A stretch of DNA of 12,253 nucleotides, from NCBI RefSeq assembly GCF_002585305.1, contig NZ_NUNF01000094.1, positions 1-12,253 on the forward strand, read 5' to 3'. A model generated the notes under the pieces. It did not search any database. It saw only the letters and a program-made list of their open reading frames with translations, and was not told the origin of the DNA. Source of the stretch: Bacillus sp. AFS037270 (GTDB lineage Bacteria; Bacillota; Bacilli; Bacillales_B; DSM-18226). The position numbers and the translations under genes were made by a program. This document shows, piece by piece, positions 1 to 7,859 of this stretch (within the stretch, counting starts at the first letter, position 1; each line of letters starts with the position of its first letter).

Positions 1-60
1 TTTATGGGTTACAGTTCAATCATTCTGCTGGGGTTCTTTTCTATTTGTATCCCTAAATAG
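1..60 (+). CDS. Possible C-terminal end of a convergent membrane protein gene (partial)
   Basis: A plus-strand frame is open from the first base and ends at a TAG at 58-60. It encodes [19 protein letters not shown], a hydrophobic tail that would fit the end of a membrane protein. It would overlap the 3' end of the minus-strand ABC transporter gene by 8 bases. In B. subtilis I recall a convergent membrane protein gene (ygaE) beyond ygaD, so the position fits, but 19 residues cannot establish identity. An open frame of this length also occurs easily by chance. Confidence 0.3.
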   Translation, partial: FMGYSSIILLGFFSICIPK

Positions 61-1822
61 ATACCTGCTCATTCTTACTTTCAAGCTGCTGGACCTGAAA
101 TAACTTATAATAATTCCCTTGTTTAGCCATTAGTTCCTCATGAGTCCCAATCTCAACAATTTGACCATGTTCAATCAGAACAATCCGATTGGCATGAGTA
201 ATGGTCGATAAGCGATGGGCAACAATAAAGGTGGTCCTATCTTTTGCCAGCTCCTCCAGCGATTCCTGAATAAGATGCTCACTTTCTAAGTCTAAGGCTG
301 ATGTGGCTTCGTCAAGAATTAAAATAGGAGGATTTTTTAAAAATACCCTGGCAATCGCAACACGCTGCTTCTGACCACCAGAAAGCTTTACTCCTCGTTC
401 CCCGACCTTGGTGTTGTATCCATCTGACAGGTTTAAGATAAACTCATGGGCATTTGCCGCTTTGGCTGCTAGATACACTTCTTCTTCGGCCGCATTCGGC
501 TTCCCTAATAAAATGTTATCTTTAACGGATTCACTAAATAAGATATTGTCTTGAAAAACAACGCCTATTTTGTCTCTTAGAGTTTGAACCTTAAATTCAC
601 GTATATCCACGCCATCTAAAGTAATATTCCCTTTTGTTACATCATAGAAGCGGGGGATGAGACTAACGAGAGTTGACTTTCCTCCTCCACTCATCCCGAC
701 GAGTGCAATTGTTTCTCCCTTTTTAACATCTAATTGGATGTCTTTTAGTACCATCTCTTCTGCTGGATCATAAGAAAAGGAAACATGATCAAATGATATA
801 TCGCCCTTTACCTCGCTGCAGTCTCGAGCACTTGGCTTGTCAACTATGTCATATTTTTCGTCTAAAAATTCAAATACCCGGTCCATTGATGCAAATGATT
901 GCGTAATCGTCGTAGATGAATTCACTAATCTTCTTAAGGGATTATAAAGTTTATCGATATAGGCAAAAAAAGCGACCATCGTTCCAAGTGACAATTGATG
1001 CTCAATTACTAGGTAGGCTGAGTATCCAATCACAATTAAAGGAGCGATATCCGTAATAGTGTTAACAGCTGCAAATGATTTAGCGTTCCAGCTTGTATGC
1101 TGCAAGGCTTTTTCTAAAAAATTTTTATTTTGTTTATCAAACTGTGTTTGTTCATATTTCTCTATAGCAAAGCTTTTAATCACTGACATTCCCTGCACTC
1201 TTTCGTGCAAATAACTCTGTACCTCCGCTAGCGCTTGTGAACGATTCCTTGTTAATTTTCGAAGGTTACCAAAAAAGTACCGTACCGAAAAAGCATAAAG
1301 CGGAAATAACAAGATCGATACCACGGTTAATTTAACATTCATATAAAACATAAAAATGATAGCTATAACGATAGTGGCAATATCAAGCCAAAGATTCATT
1401 AATCCGGATATAACGAAGGTCTTCGTCTGCTCAACATCATTAATCATTCGGGAAATAATTTCTCCAGCACGGTTATTTGAAAAATACCGAAAGCTGAGCT
1501 TTTGAATATGAGTATACATCTGGTCCCGTATATCATATAGAATTTTACTTGAGGTCCATTGAGCGTAGTACTGTCGGTAATATTCAATCGGCGGTCTTAG
1601 GAAGACAAAGACCACAACCATAACACCCAAAATGAGCATAAGTTTATTGACCTTTTCATCATGGGACAGGCCATGATTTCCAACAATATCATCAACCACA
1701 TACTTTATCAGCATAGGAATAATCAGCGGGATGGAAAATTTAATAATACCAATAATAATCGTCCATATAATTTGTAGACGATACGGCCTCACAAATTGCA
1801 GGTATCTGCGAATACTGCTCAA
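53..1822 (-). CDS. ygaD: ABC exporter, fused membrane and ATPase domains (YgaD type)
   Basis: The 589-residue protein is a half-size exporter expected to work as a dimer in the cytoplasmic membrane. Residues 1-310 form the six-helix type 1 exporter membrane domain, with hydrophobic stretches near 17-42, 62-76, 140-180 and 255-290. Residues 340-580 form the ATPase. Walker [10 protein letters not shown] is at 376-384, the Q-loop glutamine at 424, the LSGGQ signature at 480-484, Walker B ending in D504-E505 and the H-loop histidine at 536, so all catalytic motifs are intact. The start is TTG, preceded by a strong GGGGAGGGG ribosome binding site. The family includes multidrug and lipid exporters, but the substrate cannot be read from the sequence. 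Position next to ntdP matches B. subtilis ygaD. A hairpin separates it from ntdP, so read-through or an unseen promoter in 1823-1865 must supply its transcript. Confidence 0.9.
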   Translation of the reverse strand: MSSIRRYLQFVRPYRLQIIWTIIIGIIKFSIPLIIPMLIKYVVDDIVGNHGLSHDEKVNKLMLILGVMVVVFVFLRPPIEYYRQYYAQWTSSKILYDIRDQMYTHIQKLSFRYFSNNRAGEIISRMINDVEQTKTFVISGLMNLWLDIATIVIAIIFMFYMNVKLTVVSILLFPLYAFSVRYFFGNLRKLTRNRSQALAEVQSYLHERVQGMSVIKSFAIEKYEQTQFDKQNKNFLEKALQHTSWNAKSFAAVNTITDIAPLIVIGYSAYLVIEHQLSLGTMVAFFAYIDKLYNPLRRLVNSSTTITQSFASMDRVFEFLDEKYDIVDKPSARDCSEVKGDISFDHVSFSYDPAEEMVLKDIQLDVKKGETIALVGMSGGGKSTLVSLIPRFYDVTKGNITLDGVDIREFKVQTLRDKIGVVFQDNILFSESVKDNILLGKPNAAEEEVYLAAKAANAHEFILNLSDGYNTKVGERGVKLSGGQKQRVAIARVFLKNPPILILDEATSALDLESEHLIQESLEELAKDRTTFIVAHRLSTITHANRIVLIEHGQIVEIGTHEELMAKQGNYYKLFQVQQLESKNEQVSI

Positions 1823-1865
1823 GCAATCCCCTCCCCTTCAACTAAAATGTACAAATTGAACAGAT

Positions 1866-1898
1866 AAGAACCTGTTGCTCTCCGAACAACAGGTTCTT
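1866..1898 (-). terminator. Hairpin between ntdP and the ABC exporter gene
   Basis: A perfect 12-bp stem (1866-1877 with 1887-1898) encloses a 9-base loop, just after the ntdP stop codon. The minus-strand bases that follow (TTATCTGTTC) are only moderately T-rich, so termination may be partial and some transcripts may run on into the exporter gene. Confidence 0.65.
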
Positions 1899-1914
1899 TT
1901 AACAACTGAAGTAT

Positions 1915-2445
1915 TTAACGTCTGTAAGTTAAATAACGTTCATACCAAATATCGATAAAATCAGGTGCAAAAGGACCGTTACGTTGACGAATCCATTGAA
2001 TTAATTTCTCAACATTTCTCTTTAAAATTTTATCGATGACATCGGGATAGTTCATCTCACGACGATGTCGTTCATATTCATCTTCGTCTAGTAAGTTAAA
2101 GGTCATATCAGGATACACTTTGATATCGAGATCATAATCAATATACTTTAGTGCTTCACCATCGAATATAAACGGTGAACTAATATTACAGTAATAGTAA
2201 ATACCGTCTTCCCGGATCATTCCAATTACGTTGAACCAGTATTGTGAGTGGAAATAACAGATTGCCGGTTCTCTTGTAATCCATGTTCTGCCATCTGACT
2301 CCGTTACAAGTGTCCGGTCATTTCCGCCAATCACTAAATTCTGAGACCCTTTTAAAACAGTTGTTTCTTCCCAGACGCGATGGATGTGCCCATTGTGTTT
2401 ATAGCTATGTATTTGCATTGGTTCACCTTCGATGGGTACGACCAT
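1915..2445 (-). CDS. ntdP: Nucleoside tri- and diphosphatase NtdP (YgaC, DUF402)
   Basis: The 176-residue cytoplasmic protein belongs to the DUF402 fold, whose Firmicute members hydrolyse nucleoside tri- and diphosphates with a divalent metal. It closely resembles what I remember of B. subtilis YgaC, including QIHSYKHNG near residue 11, [11 protein letters not shown] at 55-65, [10 protein letters not shown] at 83-92 and the acidic [13 protein letters not shown] at 101-113. Asn87 and the Asp residues at 103-107 are the likely metal ligands by family analogy. I place the start at the internal ATG (2443-2445) rather than the ATG six codons upstream. The internal one follows AAGGTAGGGGAG and gives the family's usual 176-residue length. 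The upstream ATG has no ribosome binding site. The gene is likely monocistronic, between terminators at 1866-1898 and 2572-2597. Confidence 0.92.
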   Translation of the reverse strand: MVVPIEGEPMQIHSYKHNGHIHRVWEETTVLKGSQNLVIGGNDRTLVTESDGRTWITREPAICYFHSQYWFNVIGMIREDGIYYYCNISSPFIFDGEALKYIDYDLDIKVYPDMTFNLLDEDEYERHRREMNYPDVIDKILKRNVEKLIQWIRQRNGPFAPDFIDIWYERYLTYRR

Positions 2446-2489
2446 TTTCTCCCCTACCTTCATTTGAACGCTTTGAAACCTATTTCATA

Positions 2490-2518
2490 ACCATATAAAT
2501 AACGACAAAAGGTAACAA
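2490..2518 (-). promoter_or_regulatory. Candidate sigma-A promoter for ntdP
   Basis: On the minus strand, TTGTTA (2513-2518) and TATGGT (2490-2495) are separated by exactly 17 bases. Each matches the vegetative consensus at four of six positions. The site lies about 45 bases upstream of the ntdP start and after the ygaB terminator. This is a plausible but weak match in AT-rich sequence. Confidence 0.35.
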
Positions 2519-2571
2519 AGTAAAATTCCTATTTTTTATTATTATAACGGTTAAGACAAGAATTTAAAACA

Positions 2572-2597
2572 AAAGAGCCAGAATTCACTGGCTCTTT
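2572..2597 (-). terminator. Rho-independent terminator of ygaB
   Basis: A perfect 10-bp stem, AAAGAGCCAG paired with CTGGCTCTTT, encloses a 6-base loop. On the minus strand it is followed by TTTTGTTTT. It lies about 40 bases past the ygaB stop codon. Confidence 0.85.
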
Positions 2598-2638
2598 GTA
2601 AAAAATTGTGTATTTTTTCCTTGTTTTTCGTTCAAAAA

Positions 2639-2896
2639 TTACAGTGAAGGGGTTAAATTCATTTCGCGGTAGGAATTAATGACCTCTTCCGTTTGCTTTT
2701 CAAAAATTAATTGTATCTCTTTTAGCTCTTGCTTCATGGCCTGAATATCGCTTTGGATGCTCTCTAGATTGGTTGCATTTTGTAATGTCTGGAGCTCTTC
2801 CTCAATTTGCTGGCATCGCTCAAGTTCAGCTTGCAGATATAGTAATTTTTCCATTGTCACCATTTGCTCGGAAACTAATCGATTAAAATGATCCAT
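2639..2896 (-). CDS. ygaB: Small coiled-coil protein of the YgaB family
   Basis: The 85-residue protein is strongly charged and almost entirely helical in character. Heptad-like leucine and isoleucine spacing from about residue 10 to 70 predicts a coiled coil. There is no signal peptide or membrane segment, so it is probably cytoplasmic. The N-terminal part (FNRLVSEQMVTMEKLL) and the position between sspE and ntdP match B. subtilis YgaB, a family without known function. I chose the ATG at 2894-2896, with GGTGA five bases upstream. The GTG nine bases further upstream has its own binding site too close. It has a clear terminator after it and lies downstream of the repeat block at 2997-3486, so any transcript arriving from sspE would cross that block. 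Confidence 0.75.
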   Translation of the reverse strand: MDHFNRLVSEQMVTMEKLLYLQAELERCQQIEEELQTLQNATNLESIQSDIQAMKQELKEIQLIFEKQTEEVINSYREMNLTPSL

Positions 2897-2996
2897 TTCC
2901 CTCACCGCCTTATTTTTTAGCTACTATATGTATTCTCGAACAACAGCATTTTCCCTTTGACTTTTTCTGTAGACATACAGGAAGTTTTGTCGAAAT

Positions 2997-3208
2997 AGAA
3001 AAGCGGAAGCGCCTTGACCAGGGGCGATATAGGGAGAATTATCGATTGGCAAGCAAAGCTCAGCCAGAGATTAGTCTCCCTTAATGCGTACAGAAAGCGA
3101 TAGCTTTCTGTAGCCAGGCATAAGACGAGCCGGCGGGAAGGCTGTACTTTAGCCTTTCTGACGGATTGGCTTATGACCCCGAGCCCCTAGGCGCTAGAGC
3201 TGGACATT
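2997..3208 (+). repeat. Structured dispersed repeat, copy 1 (longest, 212 bases)
   Basis: This copy opens with AGAAAAGCGGAAGCGCCTTG and closes with AGGCGCTAGAGCTGGACATT, the ends that define the family. AGCGCCT pairs with AGGCGCT, and inside that AGGGGC (3020-3025) pairs with GCCCCT. The interior contains three further arms. AGGGAGA pairs with TCTCCCT (3031-3037 with 3075-3081). A 10-bp stem (3089-3098 with 3103-3112) is closed by a GATA, GNRA-type tetraloop. CATAAG pairs with CTTATG (3119-3124 with 3170-3175), enclosing an AAGGCT/AGCCTT hairpin. The result would be a branched fold. No open reading frame of note lies within. Orientation is assigned from the end sequences; which strand is transcribed is unknown. 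Confidence 0.9.
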
Positions 3209-3334
3209 AAGAAAAGCGGAAGTGCCTTGAACAGGGGCGACAGGCATAAGACAAGTCGGCGGAAAGGCTGTACTTTAGCCTTTCTGACGGATTGGCTTAT
3301 GACCCCGAGCCCCTAGGCACTGGAGCTGGACATT
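3209..3334 (+). repeat. Structured dispersed repeat, copy 2
   Basis: This 126-base copy directly abuts copy 1. Its second half is nearly identical to copy 1 from about 3115 onward, including the CATAAG/CTTATG arm and the AAAGGCT/AGCCTTT hairpin. It lacks copy 1's two middle arms. The outer stem reads AGTGCCT with AGGCACT, so a base pair differs from copy 1 on both sides together. The inner AGGGGC/GCCCCT stem is kept. This looks like a recent tandem duplication followed by loss or gain of the middle arms. Confidence 0.9.
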
Positions 3335-3486
3335 AAGAAAAGCGGAAGTGCCCTGCTCAGCGACGTAAGGGCTGGACTGAGCCGACCAAGATAAAGGAAA
3401 CACGAAGAGCGAAGCGATTCGATGTTGACTTATCGAAGGGAGGTGAGGGAAGCACTCTAGTCGCTAGGGCACTGAAGCTAGACATT
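3335..3486 (+). repeat. Structured dispersed repeat, copy 3
   Basis: This 152-base copy directly abuts copy 2. The ends are conserved, but almost the whole interior differs from copies 1 and 2. The outer stem is AGTGCCC with GGGCACT and the second stem is AGCGAC with GTCGCT. Both remain perfectly paired although their sequences differ from copies 1 and 2. A weaker inner pairing, GATAA with TTATC, also exists. The GGGAGGTGAGG inside resembles a ribosome binding site but no start codon follows it. Confidence 0.88.
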
Positions 3487-3509
3487 AATCTAAGTTCTAT
3501 AAGAAAGGA

Positions 3510-3544
3510 AAGAAGGCACTCTTACGAATAAAGAGTGCCTTCTT
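3510..3544 (-). terminator. Rho-independent terminator of the gamma-type SASP gene
   Basis: A perfect 14-bp stem (3510-3523 with 3531-3544) encloses a 7-base loop. On the minus strand it is followed by a T-rich stretch (TCCTTTCTT). It begins 14 bases past the stop codon and should isolate the spore gene from the repeat block and ygaB. Confidence 0.9.
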
Positions 3545-3558
3545 TTAAGTATTTTGTA

Positions 3559-3888
3559 TTAGCTTTGGCCGAATTGACCGTTGCCTTGATTCTTACGAGC
3601 TTGAGATTGTTGGTTTTGTTGTCTTACTTCTTGAGCATTTGTTTCGCTAGCGAATTCAGTTCCAAATTGGCCAGCAGCTGCTCCAGTAGCGCCTGCTCCT
3701 GCAAAACCAGCTGAACCAGCACTTGCAGATTGAGCATTTTGCTTTCTTACTTCTGCAGCACTAGTTTCGCTTGCAAATTCAGTTCCAAAAGAAGAACTGC
3801 CTTGTGCAGATTGAGCATTTTGTTGTCTAACTTCCTGGATGTTAGTTCCAGCAGAAGTTTTGTTCGGCTGTTGATTGAAGTTTGCCAT
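3559..3888 (-). CDS. sspE: Gamma-type small acid-soluble spore protein
   Basis: The 109-residue protein is rich in Gln, Asn, Ala, Ser and Gly and lacks Cys and Trp, as gamma-type spore proteins do. These store amino acids in the spore core and are cut by the GPR protease during germination. Two clear repeats at 34-54 and 75-95 each carry the GPR recognition motif TEFASE (36-41 and 77-82). A third, degenerate repeat spans about 13-27 (TNIQEVRQQNAQS). A Gly/Ala-rich linker, about residues 57-74, separates the repeats. It makes the protein longer than the 84-residue B. subtilis SspE as I recall it. The start is the ATG at 3886-3888, after an ideal GGAGGTGA. The GTG upstream lies inside that binding site. 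A sigma-G promoter match lies just upstream and a strong terminator downstream, so it is a single-gene forespore unit. Confidence 0.95.
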   Translation of the reverse strand: MANFNQQPNKTSAGTNIQEVRQQNAQSAQGSSSFGTEFASETSAAEVRKQNAQSASAGSAGFAGAGATGAAAGQFGTEFASETNAQEVRQQNQQSQARKNQGNGQFGQS

Positions 3889-3908
3889 TGATATCACCTC
3901 CACGAAAT

Positions 3909-3938
3909 TAATATGTCCCGGCTGCGTGGAGAATATCC
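3909..3938 (-). promoter_or_regulatory. Sigma-G promoter of the gamma-type SASP gene
   Basis: On the minus strand, GGATA (3934-3938) is followed after exactly 18 bases by CATATTA (3909-3915). This fits the forespore sigma-G pattern GNATR, 18 bases, CATNNTA at every defined position. It sits about 20 bases upstream of the gene's start codon, leaving a short leader that contains GGAGGTGA. Sigma-G control is the established rule for this gene family. Confidence 0.75.
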
Positions 3939-3942
3939 AAAA

Positions 3943-3962
3943 AAATTATTTAAAAATAATTT
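3943..3962 (-). terminator. Weak AT-only hairpin after fabL
   Basis: AAATTATT pairs with AATAATTT (3943-3950 with 3955-3962) around a 4-base loop. On the minus strand it is followed by a run of T. It lies just past the fabL stop codon. The stem contains no G-C pair, so it would be a weak terminator at best. Confidence 0.35.
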
Positions 3963-3971
3963 AAATACAAT

Positions 3972-4736
<765 letters not shown>

Positions 4737-4863
4737 CTATGTAATTTGTTTTAAGATAAGTCGCCAAACGTTTCACTTTTCTATTTATTTTATCTTTTCC
4801 ATGAATAGAAGACAATTAATATAAAACACTAAAATCAAATACAAATGAGGGGGGAGTTTAGGG

Positions 4864-5088
4864 ATGTATGTAGGACGGGATATGACAGAGCTTTCAATGA
4901 TGGCGAAAACGGATTGGAAGAATAGTGAATTAGCCTTTTTTCACCATTCGTTTCAACAAATTGCTCCGTATCTAAATAGTGAAGGTCAAACGATTCATCG
5001 AGAAATTATTGAGGAAATTGAACAGCGCGGCGGGATGAAACGTCAGGAAGCCGATTATACTCATGGAACCAAAACTGTGTACGACTAA
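4864..5088 (+). CDS. yfhS: YfhS-like small protein of unknown function
   Basis: The 74-residue soluble protein has no signal peptide or membrane segment. Its middle (SELAFFHHSFQQIAPYLNSEGQTIHREIIEEI) looks helical and the C-terminal third is charged. I recognise it as YfhS mainly from its size and its place between fabL and mutY, as in B. subtilis. No catalytic motif is visible. The ATG at 4864 follows GAGGGGGGAG at about eight bases, a strong initiation site. A later in-frame ATG (MTELSMM) is less well placed. It converges on mutY, with repeat copy 4 starting eight bases past its stop codon. Its own promoter was not identified with confidence. Confidence 0.7.
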   Translation: MYVGRDMTELSMMAKTDWKNSELAFFHHSFQQIAPYLNSEGQTIHREIIEEIEQRGGMKRQEADYTHGTKTVYD

Positions 5089-5095
5089 TATAATG

Positions 5096-5138
5096 AGAAG
5101 AGCAGAAGCGCCTTAACCAGGCGCTGAAGCTGGACATT
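5096..5138 (+). repeat. Structured dispersed repeat, copy 4 (minimal form)
   Basis: Only 43 bases long, this copy keeps the family's two ends and almost nothing between. AGCGCCT pairs with AGGCGCT around a 5-base loop (TAACC), flanked by AGC and GCT and the terminal GGACATT. It shows that the end hairpin alone is a viable form of the repeat. It lies in the convergent gap between yfhS and the mutY terminator. Confidence 0.88.
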
Positions 5139-5144
5139 TCCAAA

Positions 5145-5183
5145 AAGAGGAATAAACGCTTATTGGCAGCGTTTATTCCTCTT
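5145..5183 (-). terminator. Rho-independent terminator of mutY, overlapping its stop codon
   Basis: A perfect 15-bp stem (5145-5159 with 5169-5183) encloses a 9-base loop. On the minus strand it is followed by TTTTT. The mutY stop codon at 5173-5175 and the end of its last codons lie inside the stem, so translating ribosomes would reach the base of the hairpin. In the plus direction the trailing bases are not T-rich, so it serves mutY mainly. Confidence 0.88.
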
Positions 5184-6273
5184 GGGAATTCTTATACATT
5201 TGGAAGATTTTTTGATAGGAAACTGGGAAAGCATATTCATCCATTTCTTGAATGGAGACAAGCTTCCAATCCTCTTTTTCTAGAAAATCATCAGGAAGTG
5301 TCCCTGTATAGACTTTAATATTCCATATCAAATGGGAAAATACGTGTTCTATTTGACCAATAATCCTTTCAAGATGGGCATTTAACTGCAACTCTTGGGT
5401 AAATAAAGATACTACCTCTTCCCGCTCATTTTGTAAATTGTGATGTAGCTCAACATTTGGTAATTCCCATAAATTTGCAAGCAAGCCGCTAGCTGGACGC
5501 TTATGAATAAGAAATTTACCTTCGGAATTTGTTAGTACCGCAGCAGCAAGTTGAACATTCCGTGTTTTCGTTTTTTTGGTTTTAACAGGCAGCTCTTCTT
5601 GTACCCCTTCGAAAAAGGCATGACAGTGCTCCCGTACAGGGCATAATAAACAAGAAGGCGATGTAGGTGTGCAAATTAAGGCACCCAGCTCCATTAAGGC
5701 TTGATTAAATGCTGATGGATCATCATGCGAGATTAAATCACGGACTGCTTGTTCAAAAATTTTCCTTGAGGATGATTTAGCTATATCATCCCAAATTGAA
5801 AGTATTCGAGAGAGTACTCTCATCACATTTCCATCTACAGCAGGCTCTGGAATCCCATAGGCAATACTTAAAATCGCCCCAGCTGTGTAAGGTCCTACTC
5901 CCTTTAGTTCAGAGATTTCCTTCGGTGTATTTGGCACTTCTCCGTTATACTTCTCCCTTACTTCCTTCACTGCGGATTGAAGATTACGCACGCGAGAATA
6001 GTAGCCAAGACCTTCCCAAGCTTTAAGTACTTTATCTTCATTAGCTTCAGCCAAGTCATCAATTGTCGGGAACCATTCAATAAATCGATTAAAATATGGG
6101 ATAACCGTATCTACTCTGGTCTGCTGAAGCATAATTTCTGAAACCCAGACCTTGTAAGGATCCTGGTCCTTCCGCCATGGCAGGTCACGCTGTTCCCTTT
6201 TAAACCAGGAAATTAAATCGTTTTGAAATGCATTTATATTGATTTTTTCAGAATTTTCATGTTCAATAATCAT
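5173..6273 (-). CDS. mutY: Adenine DNA glycosylase MutY
   Basis: The 366-residue enzyme removes adenine mispaired with 8-oxoguanine, starting base excision repair. The N-terminal domain (about 15-220) has the catalytic Glu46 in SEIMLQQT. The helix-hairpin-helix [13 protein letters not shown] is at 122-134, and the catalytic Asp147 lies in VDGNVMRV. The iron-sulfur cluster cysteines are 201, 208, 211 and 217, in the C-X6-C-X2-C-X5-C pattern. The C-terminal domain, from about 235, is the NUDIX-like module that recognises 8-oxoguanine opposite the adenine. Length fits the family. The ATG start follows GGAGG at good spacing. It is B. subtilis yfhQ by position, divergent from yfhP with repeat copy 5 between them. 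Its last codons are built into the terminator stem. Confidence 0.97.
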   Translation of the reverse strand: MIIEHENSEKININAFQNDLISWFKREQRDLPWRKDQDPYKVWVSEIMLQQTRVDTVIPYFNRFIEWFPTIDDLAEANEDKVLKAWEGLGYYSRVRNLQSAVKEVREKYNGEVPNTPKEISELKGVGPYTAGAILSIAYGIPEPAVDGNVMRVLSRILSIWDDIAKSSSRKIFEQAVRDLISHDDPSAFNQALMELGALICTPTSPSCLLCPVREHCHAFFEGVQEELPVKTKKTKTRNVQLAAAVLTNSEGKFLIHKRPASGLLANLWELPNVELHHNLQNEREEVVSLFTQELQLNAHLERIIGQIEHVFSHLIWNIKVYTGTLPDDFLEKEDWKLVSIQEMDEYAFPVSYQKIFQMYKNSQEE

Positions 6274-6324
6274 AACTTTTGATCCTCCAGATTGTTAAAC
6301 ACCACAAAAAAAGGGAAAATAAAT

Positions 6325-6393
6325 AAGAAAAGCGGAAGCGCCTTGATTAGGGGCTTAGACCTCCGAGTACCTAGGCGCTTCAGCTGGACAATT
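6325..6393 (+). repeat. Structured dispersed repeat, copy 5
   Basis: This 69-base copy has AGAAAAGCGGAAGCGCCTTG at its start and CTAGGCGCTTCAGCTGGACA near its end, with one extra A before the final ATT. AGCGCCT pairs with AGGCGCT. The second stem seen in copies 1-3 is degraded here (AGGGGC opposite GTACCT). It lies in the divergent gap between mutY and yfhP, about 50 bases upstream of the mutY start codon, and so could lie in the leader or promoter of either gene. Confidence 0.88.
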
Positions 6394-6466
6394 ATCAACA
6401 TCCATTTATTTACGATAAGCTAAAATCGCTTTTTTGACAAGAATTTATTAAAGGGGGAAAATCCTT

Positions 6467-7447
6467 TTGGATACTGGAACTCATGTTGTAATGGGTATTG
6501 CTTTAGGCGGTCTTGCTACGCTGGATCCGATAGTGGCCGGCAGTCATGCTACCGCAGTAAGTGTCTTAATTGGGACGATTGCAGGCTCACAAATACCAGA
6601 TATTGACACTGTGTTAAAACTTAGAAATAATGCGATATATATCCGAAATCATCGTGGAGTGACCCATTCCATTCCCGCGGTCATTTTATGGCCGCTCCTT
6701 ATTATAGCGGTTATCTATCCGTTTTTCTCAGGTGCAAACCTTTTGCATTTGTGGGCTTGGACATTCGCCGCAGTGTTTATCCATGTTTTTGTCGACATTT
6801 TTAATGCCTATGGGACACAAGCCCTTAGACCCTTCTCTTCTAAATGGGTAGCCCTCGGAGTCATAAATACTTTTGATCCAATTATTTTCGCTATTCATAT
6901 TATCGGCATATTTATTTGGATGCTCGGGGCAAAGCCAGGAGTAACCTTTCTAATTATGTATGCTGTAATCATCCTATACTACGTTCGGAGATACTTAGCG
7001 AAAAATAGTGTCTTGCATGAAGTAAAAAAACTAATTCCAGACGCCACAGAAGTGATAATTGCACCAACAATGCGGTTTCATCAATGGAGAATTGCCGCCA
7101 TGAATAAGGAGCAGTTTTTTGTAGGGAAATCTGTTAATAAGCAGGTTGAAATCTTAGACCGGTTTATCCGAGTCCCTGTTCCAAATACGCCTGTAATCGA
7201 AGCTGCTAAAAAGGATAAAAATCTGTCAGCATTCTTGTCATTCTCTCCCGTCTATCGATGGGAAGTTGATGAATATACTGACTTTTATGAAGTCCGGTTT
7301 ATTGATTTACGTTATCGAAGTAATGGCCACTATCCGTTTGTAGCTGTTGTTCAATTAGATTGTGATCTTAAGCCAATCAGTTCTTATACGGGATGGGTAT
7401 TTAGTGAGAAGAAATTACGGAAGAAGTTAAGTATTATCCCCAGTTGA
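6467..7447 (+). CDS. yfhP: Membrane-bound metal-dependent hydrolase family protein YfhP (DUF457)
   Basis: The 326-residue protein starts with MDTGTHVVMGIALGG, the conserved opening of the DUF457/YdjM membrane hydrolase family. Likely metal-binding residues are His6, Asp45 and Asp47 (PDID), His62 and His67 (NHRGVTHS), and His106 and Asp110 (HVFVD). Hydrophobic segments lie near 70-88, 95-110, 137-153 and 158-173. A soluble C-terminal part of about 150 residues follows. In B. subtilis, YfhP has been proposed as a negative regulator of itself, yfhQ (mutY), fabL and sspE. I recall this and cannot verify it, but those genes are all nearby here. The start is TTG, set by AAGGGGG nine bases upstream. 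A hairpin terminator begins at the stop codon. The biochemical substrate is unknown. Confidence 0.88.
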   Translation: MDTGTHVVMGIALGGLATLDPIVAGSHATAVSVLIGTIAGSQIPDIDTVLKLRNNAIYIRNHRGVTHSIPAVILWPLLIIAVIYPFFSGANLLHLWAWTFAAVFIHVFVDIFNAYGTQALRPFSSKWVALGVINTFDPIIFAIHIIGIFIWMLGAKPGVTFLIMYAVIILYYVRRYLAKNSVLHEVKKLIPDATEVIIAPTMRFHQWRIAAMNKEQFFVGKSVNKQVEILDRFIRVPVPNTPVIEAAKKDKNLSAFLSFSPVYRWEVDEYTDFYEVRFIDLRYRSNGHYPFVAVVQLDCDLKPISSYTGWVFSEKKLRKKLSIIPS

Positions 7448-7473
7448 GAAGGGCTAACTCAGGTAGCCCTTCT
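7447..7473 (+). terminator. Terminator between convergent yfhP and yfhJ
   Basis: AGAAGGGCTA (7447-7456) pairs perfectly with TAGCCCTTCT (7464-7473) around a 7-base loop and is followed by TTTCTTA. The stem begins at the last base of the yfhP stop codon. The minus-strand side lacks a T-run, so it should act mostly on yfhP. No other hairpin was seen for yfhJ. Confidence 0.75.
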
Positions 7474-7477
7474 TTTC

Positions 7478-7729
7478 TTATTGAATCAAGAATTTTTTAT
7501 ATTTAGGATTTGTTGCGACAAACTCGTGAAGTTTGTCTCCATAATTTTCAATCCACTGAGTAACAATCCGTTCTGCCATTTCACTGCCTTTGTATTCCCA
7601 GCCAGCTCTTGCATAGGAGGTTTCAAAATCATCCCATAATAACTCCACCCATGTACGCGCTTGTTCGTAGCTTAGCTGTCCGTTTTTAACCATTAACAAC
7701 TTAATTAATCTTTCATGGTATTCATTCAT
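7478..7729 (-). CDS. yfhJ: YfhJ-like small protein with a WVELL motif
   Basis: The 83-residue soluble protein contains ARTWVELLWDDFETSYARAGWEYKG (described by its WVELL core near residue 27), the hallmark of the small Bacillus YfhJ/WVELL family. It is acidic, rich in aromatic residues and probably all-helical. No catalytic residues stand out and the function is unknown. I chose the ATG at 7727-7729, because AGAGGTG lies six bases before it. The ATG seven codons upstream would place that binding site inside the gene and has none of its own. It is divergent from sspK, as in B. subtilis, so their promoters share 7730-7859. Confidence 0.8.
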   Translation of the reverse strand: MNEYHERLIKLLMVKNGQLSYEQARTWVELLWDDFETSYARAGWEYKGSEMAERIVTQWIENYGDKLHEFVATNPKYKKFLIQ

Positions 7730-7859
7730 TAACGACACCTCTTTTACCATTTTCTTATAAAATAACCTGCAATCAATAAGCCAATACTAACAGTACGTGG
7801 TTAGCACTTTGAATATAATGCTTTTCACGTTTTTCTCATTCCCTAACTGGAGGTACAGC

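Noticed and set aside
2922..2930. CATATAGTA upstream of ygaB as a sigma-K -10 element
   Set aside because: The -35 AC is not found 16 or 17 bases upstream, and such a short AT-rich motif is expected several times by chance in this window.
3119..3175. Compound hairpin arm considered as a tRNA-like gene
   Set aside because: It lacks an acceptor stem, anticodon arm geometry and the T-loop consensus.
2997..3486. Tandem block considered as a CRISPR array
   Set aside because: The units are 126-212 bases with long internal hairpins, no regular short spacers and no cas genes nearby.
3335..3486. GGGAGGTGAGG in repeat copy 3 considered as a ribosome binding site for a small gene
   Set aside because: No start codon with a meaningful open frame follows at usable distance, and the sequence is part of the repeat.
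4820..4846. Sigma-E-like boxes (AATATA and AATACAAA) upstream of yfhS
   Set aside because: The implied transcription start would fall inside the ribosome binding site.
6435..6463. Perfect TTGACA at 6435-6440 as the yfhP -35 element
   Set aside because: The matching -10 position would overlap the ribosome binding site and leave no room for a leader before the TTG at 6467.
7751..7859. Sigma-G promoter for sspK
   Set aside because: Candidate boxes (AAATA with AATACTA, or GAATA with a CATTCCCTA-like box) each miss a key base or the required 18-base spacing, so none is reported although sigma-G control is expected.
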